DNA of 64,000 nucleotides, from positions 62,001-126,000 of the forward strand of contig CAKQRD010000005.1 of NCBI GenBank assembly GCA_934271275.1, written 5' to 3'. The notes beneath the pieces are model-generated. The model saw nothing but the letters and a program-made list of their open reading frames with translations. It did not search any database and was not told the DNA's origin. Positions 35,976 through 43,114 of this stretch are shown one piece after another (the first letter of the stretch is position 1; each line of letters begins with the position of its first letter). The position numbers were made by a program, and so were the translations under genes. The stretch is from an uncultured Clostridia bacterium. GTDB lineage: Bacteria > Bacillota > Clostridia > Christensenellales > Borkfalkiaceae.

Positions 35976-36640
35976 TGTTATATTATTTGTTTATACTGAT
36001 ATGTATGGCGATAATATCCGTCGTCGATATATTTTTGATTTCCGCCGTTACCGAAACGGCGGGATACGTTATAGGGTTCGTGTGCCTGTCTACCGTCGCG
36101 GTAATCGTGATAGATCTTATTTTTGCGGGAATAGTTCGCTGGCTTCTCCCCGCAAAGCTTTTTTCGCCGGATAAAAAGTCGTTTTCGGCGGGTAAAGGAG
36201 AATGTCGTTTTTACGAAAAGCTCGGCATAAAAAAGTGGAAGGATAAAATTCCCGAACTCGGCAAGCTTACGAATTTCAGAAAGAATAAAATCCGCGATCC
36301 AAAAAACAACGAGTACGTTGCGAGGTATATAAAGGAAGCGAACTACGGCGTTTCGGTGCATATTGCGTGCATAATCTTCGGGTTTACCGTCGTATTCGTG
36401 AATCTGAAATACTGGTATTGTATCGGAGTACCGGTTGCAGTAGTCAACGCGGTGTATAACGCGCTTTCATTGTTTATATTAAGGTATAATCTGCCAAAAC
36501 TCCATACGCTTTATAAACTTAACGAAAGAAGGGAGCGGCTTGAAAAGAAAAAGGCGGAAGAAGCCGCCGCAACAACGGCAGAAGAACCGGACGGCACCGA
36601 TAGTCCCGATAATTCCGAATCCCTCGTAAAAGATAATTAG
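35972..36640 (+). CDS. CrtO-like membrane acyltransferase family protein
   Basis: A 222-residue protein with two N-terminal and two central transmembrane helices. Between them is the segment FYEKLGIKKWKDKIPELG (~75-92), the recognisable motif of the family named after staphylococcal CrtO (glycosyl-4,4'-diaponeurosporenoate acyltransferase), which adds an acyl chain to a sugar on a carotenoid. Here no carotenoid genes are near, so a different glycolipid is likely. The tail (~195-222) is a charged, disordered region. Last gene of the GT8-PlsC-CrtO-like operon; a hairpin follows. Confidence 0.7.
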   Translation: MMLYYLFILICMAIISVVDIFLISAVTETAGYVIGFVCLSTVAVIVIDLIFAGIVRWLLPAKLFSPDKKSFSAGKGECRFYEKLGIKKWKDKIPELGKLTNFRKNKIRDPKNNEYVARYIKEANYGVSVHIACIIFGFTVVFVNLKYWYCIGVPVAVVNAVYNALSLFILRYNLPKLHTLYKLNERRERLEKKKAEEAAATTAEEPDGTDSPDNSESLVKDN

Positions 36641-36663
36641 TTTTAACAACAGGTTGAAAGGAA

Positions 36664-36692
36664 CGCCGCGAATTACAAATTCGCGGCGATTT
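36664..36692 (+). terminator. Hairpin after the glycolipid cluster
   Basis: CGCCGCGAATT and AATTCGCGGCG form a perfect 11-bp stem with a 3-base loop; the following T tract is short and interrupted. Confidence 0.6.
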
Positions 36693-36733
36693 AAATTTTA
36701 CCGCCGTCGAAAGTTTTACGGGGCGTTTTGCGC

Positions 36734-36762
36734 TTTACATTTTTTCGGATATGTATTATAAT
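36734..36762 (+). promoter_or_regulatory. Promoter of the sbcD-like operon
   Basis: TTTACA and TATAAT with a 17-base spacer; AGGAG then precedes ATG 36791. Confidence 0.8.
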
Positions 36763-36790
36763 TTTCTTTATAAGAACGAAAGGAGAAGTT

Positions 36791-37876
36791 ATGAAGCTGA
36801 TACATTGTGCGGATTTGCATCTCGATTCCAAAATAGAAACGATTCCGCCCGAAAAAAGTCGCGTTCGCCGCGACGAAATAGTCAGAACGTTTGAACGGCT
36901 TTGCGATTATGCGGAAAAAAACGGGGTTACGGCGGTTATAATCGCGGGGGATATGTTCGACGCGAAAAGAATAACTGCAAAAACGCGCGGGAGGGTTTTG
37001 TCCGCGATTTCTTCGGCGAAAAACGTTGATTTTTTATACCTTTCCGGCAATCACGACGACGAAAGTTTTATTACCGACGAAGAAATCGTCGCGCGGCTTC
37101 CCAAAAATCTGAAAGCATTTACTTCGGAATGGACGGGGTATTCTTACGGAAAGGTGAATATCGCGGGTATTTGTCTTAACGAAAACAACGTAAAGTATAT
37201 TTACGACGGACTGACTTTGCCGGAAGACGGTGCGAATATCGTGGTTTTGCACGGACAGATTGCAGGCTATCGCGCCGAAGACAAAGCGGAGGTAATAAGC
37301 ATACCTCGTCTGAAAGGAAAAGGAATAGACTATCTCGCGCTCGGTCACATACATTCTTATGCGGAAGGGAAGATAGACGAACGCGGAGTCTATGCGTATT
37401 CGGGTTGCCCGGACGGGCGCGGGTTCGACGAAACCGGGGAAAAGGGTTTTGTGCTTATTAACGAAACGGACGGGAAATTCACCCGCGAATTCGTGCCGTT
37501 TTCTTCCCGCAGATTATACGAGTACGAGTTCGACGTTTCGGGTTACGACGAATGGTTCGGCGCGGAGCGTGCGCTCACGGCGGAGCTGAAAGAGAATATA
37601 GACGCTTCGAGCCTTGTGAAAGTGGTGCTTAAAGGCGAACGTCCCGCGGATTTCGAGGCGGACGTCGAAGGACTTACCGCAAGGCTTAACGAGTATTTTT
37701 TCTTTGCGAAGACTTACGATAAAACGCGGCTTAAAATCAGCGAAGAAGATTACGCCGCAGACAGGTCGGTACGCGGCGAGTTCGTGAGAGCGGTGCTTGC
37801 CTCCGATATGTCCGAAGAAAAAAAATCCGCCGTGCTGACGCTCGGATTAAACGCTTTGAGAGGGGAGAAATCATGA
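36791..37876 (+). CDS. SbcD/YhaO-type DNA repair exonuclease (calcineurin-like phosphoesterase)
   Basis: A 361-residue nuclease subunit of an Mre11-like complex. Metal-binding motifs: D8-x-H10 (CADLHLDSK), GDMFD (~57-61), GNHDDE (~83-88), VLHGQ (~155-159) and LGHIHSY (~183-189). The start at 36791 is chosen because AGGAG is 5 bases upstream and MKLIHCADLHLD is the family N terminus; a longer frame from 36728 would overlap the promoter. It pairs with the following ATPase by a 4-base overlap, as in SbcCD and Bacillus YhaO-YhaN. Confidence 0.9.
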   Translation: MKLIHCADLHLDSKIETIPPEKSRVRRDEIVRTFERLCDYAEKNGVTAVIIAGDMFDAKRITAKTRGRVLSAISSAKNVDFLYLSGNHDDESFITDEEIVARLPKNLKAFTSEWTGYSYGKVNIAGICLNENNVKYIYDGLTLPEDGANIVVLHGQIAGYRAEDKAEVISIPRLKGKGIDYLALGHIHSYAEGKIDERGVYAYSGCPDGRGFDETGEKGFVLINETDGKFTREFVPFSSRRLYEYEFDVSGYDEWFGAERALTAELKENIDASSLVKVVLKGERPADFEADVEGLTARLNEYFFFAKTYDKTRLKISEEDYAADRSVRGEFVRAVLASDMSEEKKSAVLTLGLNALRGEKS

Positions 37877-39978
37877 GACTTATAAGTTGCAACGTAACGG
37901 CGTTCGGAACGCTTAAAGATTTTTCCTGTGATTTCGGCGAAGGGCTTAACACGATAAAACAGGATAACGGGTGGGGCAAAAGTACCCTTTCGGTTTTTAT
38001 TAAAGCCGTATTTTACGGACTTGCGAACGGCAACAAACATTCTTTGGAAGAAAACGAACGGCTTAAATACAGACCGTGGAACAGTACGGAGAAATTCGGC
38101 GGAAGCATAGTGTTCGAGTGGAAGGATAAAGAATATAAGCTCGAACGTTTTTTTGGCAACAAATCTTCCGAAGACACGGTGCGTATTTTCGACGTAGACA
38201 CGGGTAAAGAATTTCCCGATACGGAAAATTTGGGAAAACGCATTTTCGGTATAGACGAAGAGGGCTTTTCTTCTACCGTATTTCTTGCTCAAAAGGACTT
38301 CGAGGCAAAAAGCAACGCGAGTATAACCGCAAAGTATAACGAGGTTTGCGAAATTCAGGACCCCGAAAAATTCAATCAAGCCGTTAACTATCTCGAAGAA
38401 AAAGCGAAAACGTATAAATCGTCGAGAGGGGATAAAGGTCTTATCGCGGACGCCAGACGCGAAATTTTCGATATCGGCGGAAGATTGGACAGGGCTGCCC
38501 GCGCCGCAGAAACGGCAAAAAAAATGACGGAAGAAGCGGAGGAGCTTGAAAAGGATATAGAAACGCTGAAAGTCGAGGACACAAAGCTTCGCAAGCTTTC
38601 CGAAAAGGCGGGCAGGGCGGAAGCTGTAGCCGTTAAAAAAGCGCGTTATAAAAAAGTCGGCGAAGAAAAAGAGGCTCAACTTGCGGAAATCGAGCGCGCG
38701 GATAAAGTTCTTTGCGGCAAAGACGTGGGCGAAGAAAGGCTTAAAATGCTTCGCGACTGCATTTCCGAACTAAACTTTGCAAGAAGCGAGAAGGCAAAAC
38801 TTTCGGCAGAACTTTTAGAGGCGGATAGAGCGGAAAAGCTTCGCGCCGAAAAGTTGCGGGAAGAAAAATCCCTCGCCGATAAAGCTCATCGCGGCGGAAA
38901 GCTTTCCGTATCTTTTATACTTGCGATAATATTTTTATCGGCGGGACTTGTCGCGGGGGCGACGGGTTTGATAACTAAAATTATGCTGCTTGCGATAGTC
39001 GGCGGCGTGCTGTTTCTCGGCGGAGTTATATCGCTGATTATATCGGTGTCGAACACGAATGCAAACAGAAAAAAGCTTTCCGAAGAGGAACCCGAAACGG
39101 AAGAAAAGCCGATATTAAACGACGAGCTTATTGAAAAACGCAGAGCGTTTGAAGAGTTTTCGGAGATAGAAAAAGAATATGAAAAGAGAATAAGCGAGTT
39201 TTTCTCTGCGTTCGAGTTGCCGCAAAACGCGGACGTTTTTACGGCGTATTCTCTGGTGGAAAAAGCCGCGGCGGACAAACGCCGCGCGAAAGCGACGGTA
39301 GAGGCGTTATCCGCGGAAATCGCCGCACTCGAAAAGGACGGCGCGATTTTTGAAAAGACGGAAGGAACGGTAAACGCACAGGCGATAAACAAAGAACTTG
39401 CCACCGTCGGCGAGTGGTATAAAAACAAAACCGTGCTTCTGGCAAAGACGAAAGCGACGATTTCCGAATACGAAAAGGAAGCGGACGAAGCCGCCGATCT
39501 GGAAAGCAGAAAGGCGGAGCTTACGGATAAAATCGCCGAATACGAAAAGGACTACGATCTTACCGTTACGACTCTTAAATACCTGAAAGAAGCGGACGAA
39601 AATCTTAAAGTCAAATATCGCAAACCGCTTACCGAAAGTCTTAATAAATATCTTGCGCTTATAAACGGCGAGAGCCTGCACGCGGATATAGACGTGGACT
39701 TAAAAGTTTCGGTAACGGGCGGCGGCTTTGCGAGAGATACCGAATATTTCAGTAAGGGTTATAAAAATCTTTTTGAAATTTGCAAGCGTTTCGCGCTCAC
39801 GGACGTGCTGTTTACCGCGGAAAAACCGTTTATCGTTCTCGACGATCCGTTCTGCAATTTAGACGATAAAAAGATAAGAGCGGCGACGGAGCTGTTAAAT
39901 AAGCTCGGCGAAGAGTATCAGATTTTGTACTTTATCTGTCACGAATCGAGAAGAGCAAAGCCCGACTCGGCAACTTAA
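37873..39978 (+). CDS. SbcC/YhaN-like SMC-type ATPase with a membrane hairpin
   Basis: A 701-residue Rad50-like partner of the nuclease before it. The Walker A motif is DNGWGKST (31-38); Walker B and D loop are IVLDDPFCNLDD (~655-666). Coiled-coil arms surround two hydrophobic helices (~343-395, FILAIIFLSAGLVAGATGLI and a second), which is the YhaN arrangement and would tie the complex to the membrane. There is no zinc-hook CxxC. The signature motif is diverged (FSKGYKNLFEICKRFALTD). At 701 residues it is shorter than YhaN. ATG overlaps the sbcD-like stop (ATGA). Confidence 0.85.
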   Translation: MRLISCNVTAFGTLKDFSCDFGEGLNTIKQDNGWGKSTLSVFIKAVFYGLANGNKHSLEENERLKYRPWNSTEKFGGSIVFEWKDKEYKLERFFGNKSSEDTVRIFDVDTGKEFPDTENLGKRIFGIDEEGFSSTVFLAQKDFEAKSNASITAKYNEVCEIQDPEKFNQAVNYLEEKAKTYKSSRGDKGLIADARREIFDIGGRLDRAARAAETAKKMTEEAEELEKDIETLKVEDTKLRKLSEKAGRAEAVAVKKARYKKVGEEKEAQLAEIERADKVLCGKDVGEERLKMLRDCISELNFARSEKAKLSAELLEADRAEKLRAEKLREEKSLADKAHRGGKLSVSFILAIIFLSAGLVAGATGLITKIMLLAIVGGVLFLGGVISLIISVSNTNANRKKLSEEEPETEEKPILNDELIEKRRAFEEFSEIEKEYEKRISEFFSAFELPQNADVFTAYSLVEKAAADKRRAKATVEALSAEIAALEKDGAIFEKTEGTVNAQAINKELATVGEWYKNKTVLLAKTKATISEYEKEADEAADLESRKAELTDKIAEYEKDYDLTVTTLKYLKEADENLKVKYRKPLTESLNKYLALINGESLHADIDVDLKVSVTGGGFARDTEYFSKGYKNLFEICKRFALTDVLFTAEKPFIVLDDPFCNLDDKKIRAATELLNKLGEEYQILYFICHESRRAKPDSAT

Positions 39979-40017
39979 TCCGTACGAGCGATATCCGTAA
40001 GATAAAGAAGGCGAAAA

Positions 40018-40467
40018 ATGGCGGAAAAAACTAAAAGAAAGCTTAAATTCGAGCTTATTCCCGACGGGTGCTGGTATTTTAATCTTCGCAGTATTCTTAA
40101 TAAAGCGCAATGGGATTTTATAAAAGAGGACGCGAAAGAACGCGCGGGCGGCAGGTGCGCGATATGCGGAAAGAGCGGCAGACTCGAAGCTCACGAGGTA
40201 TGGAGTTACGACGAGAAAAGCTGCGTGCAGAAGCTTAAAGACGTTATCGCCGTCTGTCCCGATTGCCACGCGGCGATACATATCGGAAGGACTCAACTTA
40301 AAGGCGACGCGGAAAAGGCGGAAGCGCATTATATGAAAGTCAACGGAATTTCGTACGCGGAAATGCGCGCGGACATGGGAAAAGCTAACGAGCGGCACAA
40401 AAAGCTTAACGAAGTTTCGGAGTGGAAAACGGATATTTCGTGGCTTAAACGCTTTGCGGGAGAATAG
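40018..40467 (+). CDS. HNH-type zinc-binding protein
   Basis: A 149-residue protein. C47-x2-C50, then LEAHEVW with H59, then C80-x2-C83-H84 and H88 form a treble-clef HNH arrangement. The first 40 residues (LIPDGCWYFNLRSILNKAQW) and last 40 are helical. HNH proteins are usually metal-dependent nucleases. The gene starts 39 bases after the SbcC-like ATPase and probably belongs to its operon, consistent with DNA processing; no restriction or methylase gene is nearby. The precise role is not known. Confidence 0.7.
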   Translation: MAEKTKRKLKFELIPDGCWYFNLRSILNKAQWDFIKEDAKERAGGRCAICGKSGRLEAHEVWSYDEKSCVQKLKDVIAVCPDCHAAIHIGRTQLKGDAEKAEAHYMKVNGISYAEMRADMGKANERHKKLNEVSEWKTDISWLKRFAGE

Positions 40468-40538
40468 ATTTCCGTAAATCAAAGATAGGATAAGAGGGAA
40501 AACCGAGGGGAGATTTTTAACGGACGAGGCAAAAAAGT

Positions 40539-41327
40539 ATGGAAATAATAGACGCGCACGCGCACGTATATCCCCGAAAAATCGCGGAAAAAGCAACGCG
40601 GGCGATAGGTGAATTTTATCATCTCGACATGGAACTTACGGGTTGTCCCGATACTCTTCTGGAAGAGGGGAAAGCGGCGGGAATTTCTCGTTTCGTCGTG
40701 CATTCCTGCGCTACCAAGGCAAATCAGGTTCGCCCCATAAACGAGTTCATAAAAGAAGAGATGGCTATGCACGAGGAGTTTATCGGGTTTATGACTCTTC
40801 ATCAGGACATGACGGAAGAGGAGATCGACGAAGAGGTTTCTTTTTGCATAAAAAGCGGGTTTAAGGGGATAAAACTGCACCCCGATTTTCAGCGTTTTTA
40901 TATCGACGACGAAAACGCGGAAAAATTTTATCGCGTGGTCGGGGACAGACTTCCGTTTCTCCTTCATACGGGCGATAACAGATACGAATTTTCCAAGCCG
41001 TATCGTTTAGCCGCTGCCGCGAAGAAATTTAAGAACGTTCGGTTTATAGGCGCGCATTTCGGCGGATACAGGTGTTGGAACGAAACGGAAGTATACGACG
41101 GATTAGATAACGTATATTTCGACACGAGTTCTTCGCTCGCGTTTATCGACGCCGCCGACGCGAAGAAAATGATAGAAAAGCGCGGCGCGGAACGGTTTTT
41201 TTTCGGAACGGATTTTCCTATGTGGGAAGCGAAAGAAGAGTTGGCTCGGTTTATGAAAGTGCCGCTTTCCTCTTCGGAAAGAGAAAAGATTTTTGCGGGA
41301 AACGTAAAAAGTTTTTTGAAACTATAA
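40539..41327 (+). CDS. Amidohydrolase-2 family metal-dependent hydrolase
   Basis: A 262-residue TIM-barrel protein. The metal motif D-x-H-x-H is IIDAHAHV (3-10, with H7 and H9); GIKLHPDFQ (~109-117), LLHTGD (~142-147), IGAHFGG (~169-175) and FFGTDFPMW (~224-232, catalytic Asp) follow. Relatives decarboxylate or hydrolyse aromatic and other small molecules, so the substrate cannot be read. The ribosome site is poor. It lies 71 bases after the HNH gene and ends just before the T-box promoter, in no obvious pathway context. Confidence 0.75.
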   Translation: MEIIDAHAHVYPRKIAEKATRAIGEFYHLDMELTGCPDTLLEEGKAAGISRFVVHSCATKANQVRPINEFIKEEMAMHEEFIGFMTLHQDMTEEEIDEEVSFCIKSGFKGIKLHPDFQRFYIDDENAEKFYRVVGDRLPFLLHTGDNRYEFSKPYRLAAAAKKFKNVRFIGAHFGGYRCWNETEVYDGLDNVYFDTSSSLAFIDAADAKKMIEKRGAERFFFGTDFPMWEAKEELARFMKVPLSSSEREKIFAGNVKSFLKL

Positions 41328-41348
41328 AAAAAGGGTGGCTCAAACCGC

Positions 41349-41377
41349 TTGACTGAAAAGTTTTTTTATAGTATAAT
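41349..41377 (+). promoter_or_regulatory. Promoter of the T-box operon
   Basis: TTGACT and TATAAT with a 17-base spacer, the strongest match in this part of the window. Start near 41384. Confidence 0.85.
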
Positions 41378-41383
41378 CAATAA

Positions 41384-41662
41384 AAAGTAAATGCAACGAC
41401 GGAAACAGACGAAGCGATCTCGAGCAAAGAGAATCGGCGGCAGGTGAAAGCCGAAGGAGAGGCGCGGCGTTACTCATTCCGTGGCAGGAGCGGCGAAAAA
41501 GAACGCGAATACGACAAAAGACGTTCGGCGTTTCGTATTAGTCGTTTTCGTTTGCCCGCGTTAAGGGAAAGAAAGAGCGGTCGCCGAAAAGGCGGCAATA
41601 CGGGTGGTACCGCGGTTTAGAAAAATCGTCCCCGACCGAGTTTTTCGGTCGGGATTTTTTTA
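41384..41662 (+). promoter_or_regulatory. T-box leader RNA, probable leucine specifier (CTC)
   Basis: The T-box motif GGGTGGTACCGCGG is at 41602-41615. A terminator follows: CCCGACCGA and TCGGTCGGG (41631-41653) with a run of seven T. Upstream, ACGGAA (41399-41404) can pair with TTCCGT (41477-41482) to close stem I; just inside its 3' strand is TTACTCATT, where CTC (41473-41475) is followed by A, the usual purine after a specifier codon. CTC is a leucine codon. Uncharged tRNA-Leu would thus stabilise the antiterminator and turn on the ten genes downstream. The gap 41328-41713 (386 bases) holds only the promoter and this element. Confidence 0.9.
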
Positions 41663-41713
41663 TAGCGGAAAGGAAAAACGGTACGCAAACAACGGTCCGG
41701 AGGAAGTTTTTTT

Positions 41714-43114
41714 ATGAAGAAAATATTTATTAGCGACGTTTCGTTAAGACTTCTTAAAGAAGAGGGAAAAACCGCCCTTTCTTTTAAGGAGAAGTTAGAG
41801 ATTGCAAAAAGGCTGTCGGAACTGTCGGTAGACGCGATAGAGCTTTCTCCCGTTATCGGGGACAAGGCGGACGAAGTGCTTGCCAAAACTATCTGCGCCG
41901 TGGTTAAAAATTCCGTTGTGGCGTGTTACGCGGGAACGACGGAAGAAGACGCGGAAAAGGCGTATTCGCTTATATCCTGCGCGGATAAAAAAAGACTTAT
42001 CGTTTCCGTTCCCGTTTCTCCCGTGCAAATGGAGTATTTTGCGGGAATCAAACCCGCCGCCGTATTAGAAAGACTGAAAAGAACGACGGAAAAAGCCGCT
42101 TCGCTTTGCGACGACGTAGAAGTTTCTTTAGAAGACGCCACGCGCGCAGAACCCGAATTTTTGTACGATGCCGTGAGAACGGCGATAGCCGCGGGCGCAA
42201 AAACCGTGACGATAACCGATCTTGCGGGAACCATGCTTCCCGCGGAGTTTGCGGAGTTGTTGACAAACGTGCGCCGAAACGTGAAAGAAACGAGCGGCGT
42301 AAAAACGGGCGTTCAGCCGAGCGATATGTTTTCTATGGGAACGGCTTCCGCGCTGTCCGCGCTTATCGCCGGGGCAGACGTACTGAAAATAGCCGCGGCG
42401 GTAGAAGGCGCGCTTCCCCCTGCGGAAAACCTCGTGCGGGTTATGGACAGCGTCGGTGCGAGAAAAGGTTTTACGTGCGGGCTTAATAAAACGGCGGTCG
42501 GCAGAATCGTAAAAAACATAAGCAACATAGCCTCCGGGAAAGCAGTCGGTGCGGAAAACGGTGAAGAGGTTATAGAAAAACTTCCCGAAAAGCTTACCGA
42601 AAAAGAACTTTCCCGCGTGGTAAAAAAACTCGGTTACGAACTTTCCGAAGAAGACGAGAAAAAAGTTTACGAAGAATTTATAAGACTTTCCGGAAAAAAA
42701 GAAGTCACGGGCAAAGATTTGGAGGCGATTATCGCCACTTCCGCGCTGCAAGTTCCCGCAACGTATACCCTTGTGAATTTCGGGGTGACGAGCAGTAACG
42801 TTTTGTCGGCGACGGCGAGCGTTACCCTTAAAAAGGGCGAAGAAGAACTTAAAGGCGTATCGCTCGGCAACGGTCCCGTGGACGCGGCGTTTCTTGCTAT
42901 AGAAAGCGTTATCGGCAGAAAATTCGAGCTTGATTCTTTCGACCTCGGCGCGGTGACGGAAGGTAAAGAAGCGCTCGGACAGGCGATTGTGAAACTTCGT
43001 CACGAAGGCTCGCTTTATTCGGGACGCGGCGTTTCTACGGATATAATCGGGGCAAGCATAAGGGCGTATATTTCCGCGCTCAATAAGGTGGCGTACGAGG
43101 AGGAGAACAGGTGA
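41714..43114 (+). CDS. LeuA-like protein with lost catalytic residues and intact LeuA regulatory domain
   Basis: A 466-residue relative of 2-isopropylmalate synthase. The N-terminal TIM barrel aligns well overall (SLEDATRAEPEFLYDAV, TVTITDLAGTMLPAEFAELL). Three metal-site elements are changed: the consensus DTTLRDGEQ reads DVSLRLLKE (Asp to Leu), the H-T-H-D block reads VQPSD (both His lost), and GERAGN reads EGALPPAEN. The C-terminal domain (~345-460; GVSTDIIGASIRAYISALN) is a normal LeuA dimerisation/leucine-binding domain. It probably is not a synthase; a leucine sensor or regulatory partner is one reading. First gene after the T-box; overlaps the next gene by 4 bases. GGAGG precedes the ATG. 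Confidence 0.8.
   Translation: MKKIFISDVSLRLLKEEGKTALSFKEKLEIAKRLSELSVDAIELSPVIGDKADEVLAKTICAVVKNSVVACYAGTTEEDAEKAYSLISCADKKRLIVSVPVSPVQMEYFAGIKPAAVLERLKRTTEKAASLCDDVEVSLEDATRAEPEFLYDAVRTAIAAGAKTVTITDLAGTMLPAEFAELLTNVRRNVKETSGVKTGVQPSDMFSMGTASALSALIAGADVLKIAAAVEGALPPAENLVRVMDSVGARKGFTCGLNKTAVGRIVKNISNIASGKAVGAENGEEVIEKLPEKLTEKELSRVVKKLGYELSEEDEKKVYEEFIRLSGKKEVTGKDLEAIIATSALQVPATYTLVNFGVTSSNVLSATASVTLKKGEEELKGVSLGNGPVDAAFLAIESVIGRKFELDSFDLGAVTEGKEALGQAIVKLRHEGSLYSGRGVSTDIIGASIRAYISALNKVAYEEENR

Noticed and set aside
40018..40467. HNH gene as part of a restriction-modification system.
   Set aside because: No methyltransferase or specificity gene nearby; neighbours are repair-type nuclease genes.
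41714..43114. Calling this gene a functional 2-isopropylmalate synthase (leuA).
   Set aside because: Overall similarity and the regulatory domain support the family, but the Asp, both His and the Asn of the metal site are missing, so the enzyme name is not justified.
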